A DNA stretch of 64,000 bases. Origin: Alcaligenes faecalis (lineage in GTDB: Bacteria; Pseudomonadota; Gammaproteobacteria; Burkholderiales; Burkholderiaceae_B). This document shows positions 56,929 through 64,000 of the stretch, piece after piece; within the stretch, counting starts at the first letter, position 1, and every line of letters begins with the position of its first letter. The stretch is taken from the NCBI RefSeq assembly GCF_041521385.1, contig NZ_CP168006.1, positions 744,001-808,000 of the forward strand. The letters are read 5' to 3'. Position numbers and translations under genes: made by a program. The notes under the pieces were generated by a model. It worked only from the letters and a program-made list of their open reading frames with translations, made no database searches and was not told the DNA's origin.

Positions 56929-58062
56929 TCAGGAAAAGAAGCCCTTCACCTTGTCCGTCCAGGATTCGCTTTTGGGCGAGTGCTTGACACCACCATCGCT
57001 CAAGGCCTGTTCAAACTGGCGTAGCAATTTCTTTTGCTCCTCGTTCAGACGCACAGGCGTCTCGATTTGAATGTGGCAGTACAAGTCACCGGGGTAGCTG
57101 GAGCGCAAGCCCTTGATGCCCTTACCGCGCAAGCGGAATGTCTTGCCCACTTGAGTGCCTTCAGGAATGGTGATTTCACCACGCCCTGTCAGGGTAGGAA
57201 CTTCCACTACCCCCCCCAAGGCCGCCGTGGTAAAGGGGATGGTCAGCTCGCAATGCAGGTCCTCACCATCACGCTGGAAAATACCGTGTGGCTTGATGCG
57301 AATTTCTACATACAAGTCGCCGGCAGGACCACCGTTAACGCCAGGCTCGCCATTGCCGCTGGAGCGAATGCGCATGCCATCATCAATACCGGCTGGGATC
57401 TTGACCTGCAAGGTCTTGGTCTTTTTAACCTTGCCTTCGCCGTGGCACACCACGCAGGGATCAGGAATTTCCTTGCCGCTACCGTGGCAGGTCGGGCAGG
57501 TTTGCTGCATGCTGAAAATACCCTGCTGCATCCGGACAGCGCCACTGCCTTGGCAAGTGCGGCAAGTCTGCGCAGACGTACCGGGTTTAGCCCCCGAACC
57601 CGAGCAGGTTTCACAGTTTTCCCAGCTGGGTACGCGAATTTCAGTATCAAAACCAGTTGCTGCCTGCTCCAGACTGATATCCAGCGCATAGCGCAAATCC
57701 GCGCCACGGTAAACCTGAGGGCCACCGCCGCGGCGTCCGCCACTGCCACCAAATATCTCGCCAAAAATATCGCCAAAGGCGTCTGCAAATCCGGCTCCGC
57801 CCATGCCGCCACCCATGCCGCCCATGCCAGCGTTGGGGTCGACTCCGGCATGACCATAGCGGTCATAGGCTTCGCGTTTCTGTTCGTCGGACAGGATCTC
57901 GTACGCTTCCTTGGCTTCCTTGAACTTTTCTTCGGCGTCCTTGCTATCCGGATTACGGTCAGGGTGGAACTTCATGGCCAACTTGCGATACGCCTTGCGG
58001 ATTTCATCCTGCGTCGCATTTTTGGCCACACCGAGAATTTCGTATAAGTCGCGTTTTGCCAT
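56929..58062 (-). CDS. dnaJ: Chaperone DnaJ
   Basis: This 377-residue co-chaperone stimulates DnaK ATPase. The J domain has the HPD motif ([12 protein letters not shown]), followed by a Gly/Phe region ([19 protein letters not shown]). Four zinc-binding repeats ([32 protein letters not shown]) and the C-terminal substrate-binding domain follow. It lies 102 bp after dnaK on the same strand. The gap contains a 9-bp hairpin that may tune its expression relative to dnaK. Confidence 0.97.
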   Translation of the reverse strand: MAKRDLYEILGVAKNATQDEIRKAYRKLAMKFHPDRNPDSKDAEEKFKEAKEAYEILSDEQKREAYDRYGHAGVDPNAGMGGMGGGMGGAGFADAFGDIFGEIFGGSGGRRGGGPQVYRGADLRYALDISLEQAATGFDTEIRVPSWENCETCSGSGAKPGTSAQTCRTCQGSGAVRMQQGIFSMQQTCPTCHGSGKEIPDPCVVCHGEGKVKKTKTLQVKIPAGIDDGMRIRSSGNGEPGVNGGPAGDLYVEIRIKPHGIFQRDGEDLHCELTIPFTTAALGGVVEVPTLTGRGEITIPEGTQVGKTFRLRGKGIKGLRSSYPGDLYCHIQIETPVRLNEEQKKLLRQFEQALSDGGVKHSPKSESWTDKVKGFFS

Positions 58063-58104
58063 GTTTGATTAACGACGTCCAAACGCCGCTGTTTGAATAA
58101 TAAT

Positions 58105-58139
58105 GCCCGATCTCCAGCGTATGCCGCCAAAGATCGGGC
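58105..58139 (-). other. Hairpin between dnaK and dnaJ
   Basis: GCCCGATCT (58105-58113) and AGATCGGGC (58131-58139) form a perfect 9-bp stem. On the minus strand it is followed by ATTATTATTC, not a full T-tract, so it may be a partial terminator or processing site setting the dnaK:dnaJ ratio. Confidence 0.5.
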
Positions 58140-58164
58140 CAGGGAACCTGAATCAGGCTCTCAA

Positions 58165-60093
58165 TTACTGATCGCGTTTGACTTCTTTAAAGTCAGCGTC
58201 GACCACGTTCTCGTCGGCGGGCTGCTGCTGGGCCGTACCTTCAGCACCTTCTTGTGCTGCGGCCTGGGCCTGCATGTCAGCGTACATCTTCTCGCCCAGT
58301 TTCTGCGAGGCCACACCCAGCGCTTCCACCTTGGCATCGATGGCTTCCTTATCGCCTTCTTTCAGCGTTTCCTCCAGATCAGCGATGGCCTTCTCGATGG
58401 CTTCTTTCTCGTCCGCTTCCAGCTTGTCGCCGTAGTCCGTCATGGACTTGCGAGTCGAGTGAATCAAAGCCTCAGCCTGGTTACGAGCAACGGCCAGCTC
58501 AGCGATGCGGTGGTCTTCTGCTGCGTTGACCTCGGCATCTTTCACCATGCGCTCGATCTCCTCGTCGGACAAACCGGAGTTTGCCTTGATGGTGATCTTG
58601 TTCTCTTTGCCTGTGCCCTTGTCTTTGGCGGACACGTGCAAAATACCGTTGGCGTCGATGTCGAAGGTCACTTCAATCTGTGGCAGGCCACGTGCTGCCG
58701 GTGGAATGCCTTCCAGATTGAACTCGCCCAGAGCCTTGTTACCGGCAGCGATTTCACGCTCGCCCTGGAATACTTTGATGGTCACAGCAGGCTGGTTATC
58801 GTCAGCCGTGGAGAACACTTGCGAGTGACGCGTAGGAATCGTGGTGTTCTTCTGGATCATCTTGGTCATGACGCCACCCAGGGTTTCAATACCCAGGGAC
58901 AGAGGCGTCACGTCCAGCAGCAAGACGTCAGTACGGTCGCCCGACAGGACAGAACCTTGAATGGCTGCACCAGCGGCAACAGCTTCGTCCGGGTTGATAT
59001 CTTTACGTGGGTCACGGCCAAAGAACTCTTTAACGCGCTCTTGCACCTTGGGCATACGGCTCATACCGCCAACCAAGATCACGTCGTCGATTTCCGAAAC
59101 CTTCACGCCAGCATCCTTGATGGCAACACGGCAAGGCTCGATCGTGCGTTCGATCAAGTCCTCGACCAACGCTTCCAGCTTGGAGCGAGTGATCTTCAGG
59201 TTCAAGTGCTTAGGACCGGACGCGTCTGCCGTGATGTAAGGCAGGTTGATTTCGGTCTGCTGCGTAGAGGACAGCTCGATCTTGGCTTTTTCAGCGGACT
59301 CTTTCAGGCGCTGCAAGGCCAGCACATCTTTGGACAGATCAACGCCGCTTTCTTTCTTGAACTCGTCGATGATGTAGTCGATGATGCGCTTGTCAAAGTC
59401 CTCACCACCCAGGAAGGTATCGCCGTTGGTGGAGAGCACTTCAAACTGCTTTTCACCGTCGATGTCAGCGATTTCGATGATGGACACGTCAAACGTACCG
59501 CCACCCAAGTCGTACACCGCGATCTTGCGATCCCCTTTTTCAGCCTTGTCCAGGCCGAAAGCCAAAGCCGCAGCGGTTGGCTCGTTGATGATGCGCTTGA
59601 CATCCAGACCAGCAATGCGGCCTGCATCTTTCGTTGCCTGACGCTGGCTGTCGTTAAAGTAAGCAGGCACGGTAATCACGGCCTCGGTTACTTCTTCGCC
59701 CAGGTAGTCTTCGGCGGTTTTCTTCATTTTGCGCAAGATGTCGGCAGACACTTGCTGAGGTGCCATCTTCTTGCCCTGTGCTTCCACCCATGCGTCGCCG
59801 TTATCGGCAGCAACAATGGTGTAAGGCACGTGTTCAATATCTGTCTGAACGGCCTTTTCCGTGAACTTACGACCGATCAAACGCTTGACCGCGAAGATGG
59901 TGTTGGCGGGGTTGGTCACAGCCTGGCGTTTGGCAGGAGCGCCAACCAGGATTTCACCATCCTGCATGTAAGCCACGATGGAAGGGGTCGTGCGACCGCC
60001 TTCGGCATTTTCGATAATACGAACCTGGTCGCCGTCCAATACCGATACACAGCTATTGGTGGTTCCAAGGTCAATACCAATGATTTTGCCCAT
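58165..60093 (-). CDS. dnaK: Chaperone DnaK (Hsp70)
   Basis: The 642-residue Hsp70 begins [20 protein letters not shown] with phosphate loop 1. It has the phosphate 2 region [19 protein letters not shown], the adenosine loop [15 protein letters not shown], the linker [12 protein letters not shown] and the substrate-binding domain with GERE. The lid is rich in Glu and Ala. Length and motifs are complete. A sigma-32 promoter lies 56 bp upstream, so it can be induced separately from grpE. Confidence 0.98.
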   Translation of the reverse strand: MGKIIGIDLGTTNSCVSVLDGDQVRIIENAEGGRTTPSIVAYMQDGEILVGAPAKRQAVTNPANTIFAVKRLIGRKFTEKAVQTDIEHVPYTIVAADNGDAWVEAQGKKMAPQQVSADILRKMKKTAEDYLGEEVTEAVITVPAYFNDSQRQATKDAGRIAGLDVKRIINEPTAAALAFGLDKAEKGDRKIAVYDLGGGTFDVSIIEIADIDGEKQFEVLSTNGDTFLGGEDFDKRIIDYIIDEFKKESGVDLSKDVLALQRLKESAEKAKIELSSTQQTEINLPYITADASGPKHLNLKITRSKLEALVEDLIERTIEPCRVAIKDAGVKVSEIDDVILVGGMSRMPKVQERVKEFFGRDPRKDINPDEAVAAGAAIQGSVLSGDRTDVLLLDVTPLSLGIETLGGVMTKMIQKNTTIPTRHSQVFSTADDNQPAVTIKVFQGEREIAAGNKALGEFNLEGIPPAARGLPQIEVTFDIDANGILHVSAKDKGTGKENKITIKANSGLSDEEIERMVKDAEVNAAEDHRIAELAVARNQAEALIHSTRKSMTDYGDKLEADEKEAIEKAIADLEETLKEGDKEAIDAKVEALGVASQKLGEKMYADMQAQAAAQEGAEGTAQQQPADENVVDADFKEVKRDQ

Positions 60094-60148
60094 GATTTTT
60101 TACCTGACTAAAAGATTGATTGCGAAAGCAAATTATTTGATGAAATGC

Positions 60149-60176
60149 ATATGGGGAACGCTGCGTGCATTTCAAG
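60149..60176 (-). promoter_or_regulatory. Sigma-32 heat-shock promoter of dnaK
   Basis: On the minus strand CTTGAAA (60176-60170) and CCCCATAT (60156-60149) are separated by exactly 13 bp, an essentially perfect RpoH promoter. Confidence 0.9.
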
Positions 60177-60281
60177 AGCAACAGCCCTATTTTTTTCACT
60201 ATGCCTACAGGGAATCCGAAAAAGACGCTTGAAAGCGCGTTCAACCTGAAAAACCTGCCGGCACAGTCAGGCTGGCCTTTA

Positions 60282-60872
60282 TCACTTGGGAGCTGACACC
60301 ATCACCAAGGCAGGACGCAAAACACGATCCGAAATGGTGTAACCCTTTTGCAGCAACTGGGCGACCGCGCCCTCTTCAAACTCCGAAGGCACGGCCGAAA
60401 TAGCCTGGTGCAGATGCGGGTCAAACTTGTCACCGGCTTGCGGGGCCACTTCTTTCAGGCTATTGCGCTCAAAAGCCTTGTTCAGTTGGCGCAAGGTGGT
60501 TTCCACCCCTTCTTTCCAGGCTTCAGGGCTTTGTTCGCTCTGGGCCAGGGCTGCTTCCAGGCTATCACGCACCGGAATCAGGCTTTCGGCAAAGGACTCG
60601 GTACCGAACTTACGGGCTTTGGCAACATCGTCATCAGCACGACGACGGATGTTTTCCACTTCAGCTTTGGCACGCAGCAACTGATCGTAATACTGCGACA
60701 CTTTCTCCTGAGCCTGGGCCAATTCAGTGGCCAGGTCAGCCGAACTTTCTTCGGGCTGCTGGGCCAAAATCTCTGGCTGGTCTTGCTCGACAGTGCCCGC
60801 TTGCGCCTGCTCAGGCGTGTTTTCCGTCACTTCCCCGTCCAGAGGCTTATTGGGATCGGCATGTGTAGCCAT
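60282..60872 (-). CDS. grpE: Nucleotide exchange factor GrpE
   Basis: The 196-residue product releases ADP from DnaK. It has an acidic disordered N-terminus, a long coiled coil ([40 protein letters not shown]) and the C-terminal beta domain with [14 protein letters not shown] and [23 protein letters not shown] sets the start at ATG 60872. It lies behind its own sigma-32 promoter and ahead of dnaK. Confidence 0.96.
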   Translation of the reverse strand: MATHADPNKPLDGEVTENTPEQAQAGTVEQDQPEILAQQPEESSADLATELAQAQEKVSQYYDQLLRAKAEVENIRRRADDDVAKARKFGTESFAESLIPVRDSLEAALAQSEQSPEAWKEGVETTLRQLNKAFERNSLKEVAPQAGDKFDPHLHQAISAVPSEFEEGAVAQLLQKGYTISDRVLRPALVMVSAPK

Positions 60873-60910
60873 TCGATTGTTCTCCACTACAGAATTCGTT
60901 GATCGCATGA

Positions 60911-60938
60911 AAATGGGGGCATCTGCCCCCAGTTCAAG
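60911..60938 (-). promoter_or_regulatory. Sigma-32 promoter of grpE overlapping a hemH terminator hairpin
   Basis: On the minus strand CTTGAAC is followed after 13 bp by CCCCATTT, a strong RpoH promoter. The same bases form GGGGGCA-TC-TGCCCCC (7-bp stem; plus strand 60915-60930) followed by TTTT, an intrinsic-terminator-like hairpin for the upstream hrcA-hemH transcript. Confidence 0.85.
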
Positions 60939-60988
60939 ACCTGCTTTCGTATTTTGCTGACCCAGCCCGCAAAAACCTTCCCTTGTCG

Positions 60989-62074
60989 CTATCGGGCTGA
61001 TACCAGACGACTGGGCAACCAGCCTCCCAAATGCTGCACGGCCAGCCGACCCAAACCTTCAATCCATTGCGGGTCGTCATTCAGGCAAGGAATGTAATGG
61101 AATTCACGACCACCTTCTTCCAGAAAGGCATCACGGCATTCCACCTGTATCTCCTCCAGGGTTTCCAGGCAATCCGCCAGGAAACCAGGGCAAACGGCAT
61201 CGACACGCCCTACCCCCTGCTTGCCCCACTCACGCAAGGTAGGCTCGGTGTACGGTTCCAGCCAACGCTGCGCACCAAAGCGGCTTTGAAAAGCCATATG
61301 CACTTCTACTGCAGGCTCATCAAGCGCCGCACGCAAGGCGTTGGCTGTCTCACGACAATCGCGGTAATACGGGTCACCCAACTCTACGCAGCGGCGTGGC
61401 AAACCATGAAAACTCAACAACAAACGCTCTGGCTTGCCATGTTCATCCCAATAACGACGAATCAGCGCCGCCAAAGGACCAATGTAATCCGGGTGGGTGT
61501 GATAGCGTTTGAGAAAACGCAGCTCGGGCTGATTGCGTTGTTTGCCCAGATGCGCGGCGACACAGTCAACCGCAGTGGCCGTGGTGCTGGCCGCATATTG
61601 CGGATACAGGGGCAAACTCAAAATCCGCTCGCAACCCGCTGCTTTCAATTTATCCAGACCACTGGCAATGGACGGGTTGCCATAACGCATGCCCAGCTCC
61701 ACCTTCACATCGTGGCCTTGCGCTTGCAGCAACTCCTGCAGACCATCTGCCTGCGCCTGACTGTAAACCAGCAAGGGGGCACCTTGCGGCAGCCAGATGT
61801 CCTTGTAACGCGGCGCCAGTTTGCTGGGACGGCGCGGCAAGATGAACAGACGCAGAATAATCTGCCAGACCGGCTGCGGAATCTCAATAACCCGAGGATC
61901 GGACAGAAACTCGCCCAGATAACGTCGAATGGATGCCGCATCGGGCTGATCCGGTGTACCCAGATTGACCAGCAAAATACCGATGGGCCCGGCCTCGCGT
62001 ACCGGAGCCTGATCATTGAGCATATCGGCGTCCTGCGCTTCGGGCAAATAAGGGGAAGCAAACAACTTGGGCAT
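60989..62074 (-). CDS. hemH: Ferrochelatase
   Basis: This 361-residue enzyme inserts Fe(II) into protoporphyrin IX, the last step of haem synthesis. [20 protein letters not shown] is the N-terminal signature, and [20 protein letters not shown] carries the metal-binding His. [19 protein letters not shown] contains the proton-relay Glu. I chose ATG 62074 ([10 protein letters not shown]). A TTG-started extension to 62134 is less likely. It lies 63 bp after hrcA, in a heat-shock operon as in other Alcaligenaceae. Confidence 0.96.
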   Translation of the reverse strand: MPKLFASPYLPEAQDADMLNDQAPVREAGPIGILLVNLGTPDQPDAASIRRYLGEFLSDPRVIEIPQPVWQIILRLFILPRRPSKLAPRYKDIWLPQGAPLLVYSQAQADGLQELLQAQGHDVKVELGMRYGNPSIASGLDKLKAAGCERILSLPLYPQYAASTTATAVDCVAAHLGKQRNQPELRFLKRYHTHPDYIGPLAALIRRYWDEHGKPERLLLSFHGLPRRCVELGDPYYRDCRETANALRAALDEPAVEVHMAFQSRFGAQRWLEPYTEPTLREWGKQGVGRVDAVCPGFLADCLETLEEIQVECRDAFLEEGGREFHYIPCLNDDPQWIEGLGRLAVQHLGGWLPSRLVSAR

Positions 62075-62137
62075 GATGATTAGTACGTTAAACAGCCAGG
62101 TTACCGTGAGCTCAACAATGAGCCGAAGGCTCAACCC

Positions 62138-63151
62138 TTAACTGGCAGAGTGATGACTCAAGGCATTGGACAATAGCCGTGCCGTAATGTCCACGATAGG
62201 AATCACACGATCATACGCCATCCGCGATGGCCCGATCACACCCAACGTGCCCACCACCTTGCCGTCCACGCCATACGGTGCGGTAATCACGGACACATCA
62301 TCCAACGGCAAAAGCTGCGAATCCCCACCGATATAAATCTGTACACCATCGGCCTGGCTGGACACATCCAGCAAGTGCAGCAGATCGGTTTTTTTCTCGA
62401 ACAGGGAAAACAAACGGCGTAAACGATCCATGTCCGCCACCATTTCCGAGACGTTCAGCAACTTGCTCTCGCCAGCGATCACCACGGCCTCTTCGCTGTC
62501 AGGCTGATGGCTGCCTACATCCACCGCTTGCTGCATCAGACGCGAAATGTCCGCCTGCAAAGAGCTAAGCTCCTGCGACAAGGCCAACTTGACCGACTCA
62601 AACGACAGGCCAGAAAAATGCTGATTGAAAAAGTTGCTGGCCTCGACCAACTCCTGCTCCAGGTAGTCGCGCGGCACAAACAGAATACGGTTTTGCACAT
62701 CGCCGTCTGGTGTGACGATAATCAGCAACACCCGCTTGTCCGACAGGCGAATAAACTCAATCTGCCGGAAGGTCTGCGCTTTTTTGGGCGCCAGCACCAC
62801 GCCGGCAAACTGCGACAGATTCGACAACAAGGCAGCGGCGGAACTGACTGCCCGGTTAGGTTCATCAAAAGGCAGATACTGGCCAAGGTTGCGGGCATCG
62901 GGCCGCTCGAACCGCTCTGCCGCCAACAGACGGTCCACAAACAAGCGGTAACCCTTGGGCGTGGGAATACGCCCCGCCGAGGTGTGCGGGCTGTGAATCA
63001 GTCCCAGGCCTTCCAGCTCGGCCATCACATTACGAATAGTGGCCGGAGAAAAATCAAAAACGGTCGATAAGGTACGAGACCCTACCGGCTGACCATCGGC
63101 GATGTAACGCTCGATCAGCACCTTCAACAAGGCATTTGCTCTGTCATCCAT
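62138..63151 (-). CDS. hrcA: Heat-inducible transcription repressor HrcA
   Basis: The 337-residue product begins [20 protein letters not shown]. It has the N-terminal winged helix ([20 protein letters not shown] and [20 protein letters not shown]), the GAF-like dimerisation domain and the C-terminal [20 protein letters not shown] signature. HrcA binds CIRCE operators, usually at groESL, which is not in the window. I set the start at ATG 63151. The GTG at 63181 has no ribosome binding site. It heads the hrcA-hemH unit. Confidence 0.95.
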   Translation of the reverse strand: MDDRANALLKVLIERYIADGQPVGSRTLSTVFDFSPATIRNVMAELEGLGLIHSPHTSAGRIPTPKGYRLFVDRLLAAERFERPDARNLGQYLPFDEPNRAVSSAAALLSNLSQFAGVVLAPKKAQTFRQIEFIRLSDKRVLLIIVTPDGDVQNRILFVPRDYLEQELVEASNFFNQHFSGLSFESVKLALSQELSSLQADISRLMQQAVDVGSHQPDSEEAVVIAGESKLLNVSEMVADMDRLRRLFSLFEKKTDLLHLLDVSSQADGVQIYIGGDSQLLPLDDVSVITAPYGVDGKVVGTLGVIGPSRMAYDRVIPIVDITARLLSNALSHHSAS

Positions 63152-63215
63152 GTCGCGTACGTCACTTAAAAACACCAGCACTGCATGATAAAGGGGAGAA
63201 TCTTACAGCCAAGCC

Positions 63216-63235
63216 TAGAGTGGCAACTCTATAAT
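63216..63235. promoter_or_regulatory. Dyad and -10 element in the hrcA/nadK divergent region
   Basis: TAGAGT-GGCA-ACTCTA (63216-63231) is a perfect inverted repeat overlapping TATAAT (63230-63235), a consensus -10 for nadK 44 bp before its ATG. It does not match CIRCE (TTAGCACTC-N9-GAGTGCTAA). No good -35 is seen at 17 bp. Confidence 0.5.
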
Positions 63236-63278
63236 CCACTGATCGCCATTATTTCATTAATCTTAAGGTTTTCGCCCC

Positions 63279-64000
63279 ATGCATTTCAAAACGGTTGCCA
63301 TTGTTGGCAGATACCAGGACTCTGGCTTGGATGCCCCCATCCGATCGCTGGCCAACACCCTGGTCAACACTGGTTGCTCGGTGTTGCTTGAGGCCACAAC
63401 CGCCCAGAATGCCGGTATTACCGAATTTCCCATCGGCGACTATGCCCAAATCGGCGAGTGTGCCGATCTGGCTATCGTGATGGGCGGCGATGGCACCATG
63501 ATAGGCGCTGCTCGCGAATTAGCCCACAGCAAAGTCCCCCTGATCGGGATCAACCATGGTCGCCTGGGCTTTATTACCGACATTCCCTTGAATGACGCCA
63601 ACGAAGCCTTGCTGAGCGTTCTGAAAGGCGAGTACGACGTGGAAGAGCGTTCCATGCTGGAAGGCCGCGTCGTGCGTGACGGGCAGGTGCTGTATTCAGG
63701 CGTGGCCTTGAACGATGTGGTCATCAACCGCGCCGGCCGTGGCGGCATGATCGAGCTGCGCGTAGAACTGGATGGCGTATTCATGTACCGCCAGCGTTCG
63801 GATGGCCTGATCATCTCCACGCCCACAGGTTCGACCGCCTATGCCCTGGCGGCCAGCGGCCCCTTGCTGCACCCATCCCTGAAAGCCTTTTTGCTGGTGC
63901 CTGTGGCACCGCAAACCCTGTCTAACCGACCCATCGTGCTACCCGACACAGGCACCTTGAACCTCACCATTACGGCGCTGAGCCGGGTGGAATCAGGAGG
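63279..64000 (+). CDS. nadK: NAD kinase (N-terminal 240 residues, cut by window end)
   Basis: NAD kinase phosphorylates NAD to NADP. The frame starts MHFKTVAIVGRYQDSGLDAP. It carries the GGDG motif in LAIVMGGDGTMIGAARELA, the conserved GINHGRLGFITDI and ALNDVVINRAGRGG, and the SDGLIISTPTGSTAYALAA stretch that holds the nucleotide-binding Asp and the T-G-S-T-A-Y box. The frame is open to the last base, so the C-terminal part lies outside the window. It is divergent from hrcA, as in many betaproteobacteria. Confidence 0.95.
   Translation, partial: MHFKTVAIVGRYQDSGLDAPIRSLANTLVNTGCSVLLEATTAQNAGITEFPIGDYAQIGECADLAIVMGGDGTMIGAARELAHSKVPLIGINHGRLGFITDIPLNDANEALLSVLKGEYDVEERSMLEGRVVRDGQVLYSGVALNDVVINRAGRGGMIELRVELDGVFMYRQRSDGLIISTPTGSTAYALAASGPLLHPSLKAFLLVPVAPQTLSNRPIVLPDTGTLNLTITALSRVESG

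Noticed and set aside
58093..60111. A 672-codon frame on the plus strand opposite dnaK
   Set aside because: It is the antisense shadow of a highly conserved, GC-biased gene. It has no ribosome binding site and no domain pattern. Similar long shadows lie opposite icd, ftsK, serS and tadZ.
63188..63214. A sigma-32 promoter for hrcA (CTTGGCT...CCCCTTTAT, minus strand)
   Set aside because: The -35 half is poor and the spacing is about 10 bp, too short compared with the clear grpE and dnaK promoters.

Overview
The window looks like a chromosome of a betaproteobacterium of the family Alcaligenaceae, most likely Alcaligenes or a close relative. This is judged from the protein sequences and from gene orders such as hrcA-hemH-grpE-dnaK-dnaJ, lolA-ftsK next to trxB, and a Burkholderiales-type Tad locus with a DUF3613 gene. 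No database search was possible, so the genus is an inference.

Layout. (1) 1-3.8 kb is the integrase end of a prophage or genomic island: a chain of small genes joined by short overlaps, a helix-turn-helix protein and a tyrosine integrase that stops just short of the 3' end of tRNA-Ser(CGA). The element continues to the left, out of the window. (2) 4.2-7.7 kb holds an AraC-type regulator, a lipoprotein serine hydrolase and two small unknown proteins. (3) 7.8-16.1 kb is core housekeeping: serS, rarA, lolA, ftsK, trxB, an Smr-domain gene and a TPR gene. (4) 16.3-23.5 kb is a catabolic island: a NicX-like ring-cleaving dioxygenase, an MFS transporter, a flavin reductase, a Dabb-type small protein, a PaaX-type repressor, a carboxylesterase and an acyl-CoA-dehydrogenase-fold flavin monooxygenase. 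It looks like a pathway for an N-heteroaromatic compound. (5) 23.8-30.2 kb holds icd, a DUF1841 gene, two small cytochromes c, a MoxR/GNAT/VWA operon and a DUF2968 lipoprotein.

(6) 30.3-44.1 kb is a complete Tad (Flp pilus) operon on the minus strand, running from flp to tadG and ending in a sigma-54 enhancer-binding regulator. (7) 44.8-53.8 kb is the most unusual part. A TpsB/FhaC-type outer-membrane transporter with no TpsA partner is followed by four paralogous Gly-rich repeat proteins (two lipoproteins, two with plain signal peptides) and two MarR-type regulators. The two lipoprotein genes each have a near-perfect sigma-54 promoter at almost the same distance from the start codon. Each also has a GTTACGTAAC palindrome about 115-165 bp upstream, at enhancer distance. 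This suggests a surface-matrix system that may be co-regulated with the Flp pili by the sigma-54 activator of the Tad locus. (8) 54-64 kb holds an M16 peptidase, the heat-shock cluster hrcA-hemH-grpE-dnaK-dnaJ with two clear sigma-32 promoters, and the start of nadK, cut by the window end.

The strongest leads are the sigma-54-controlled repeat-lipoprotein/MarR modules and the NicX-like catabolic cluster.
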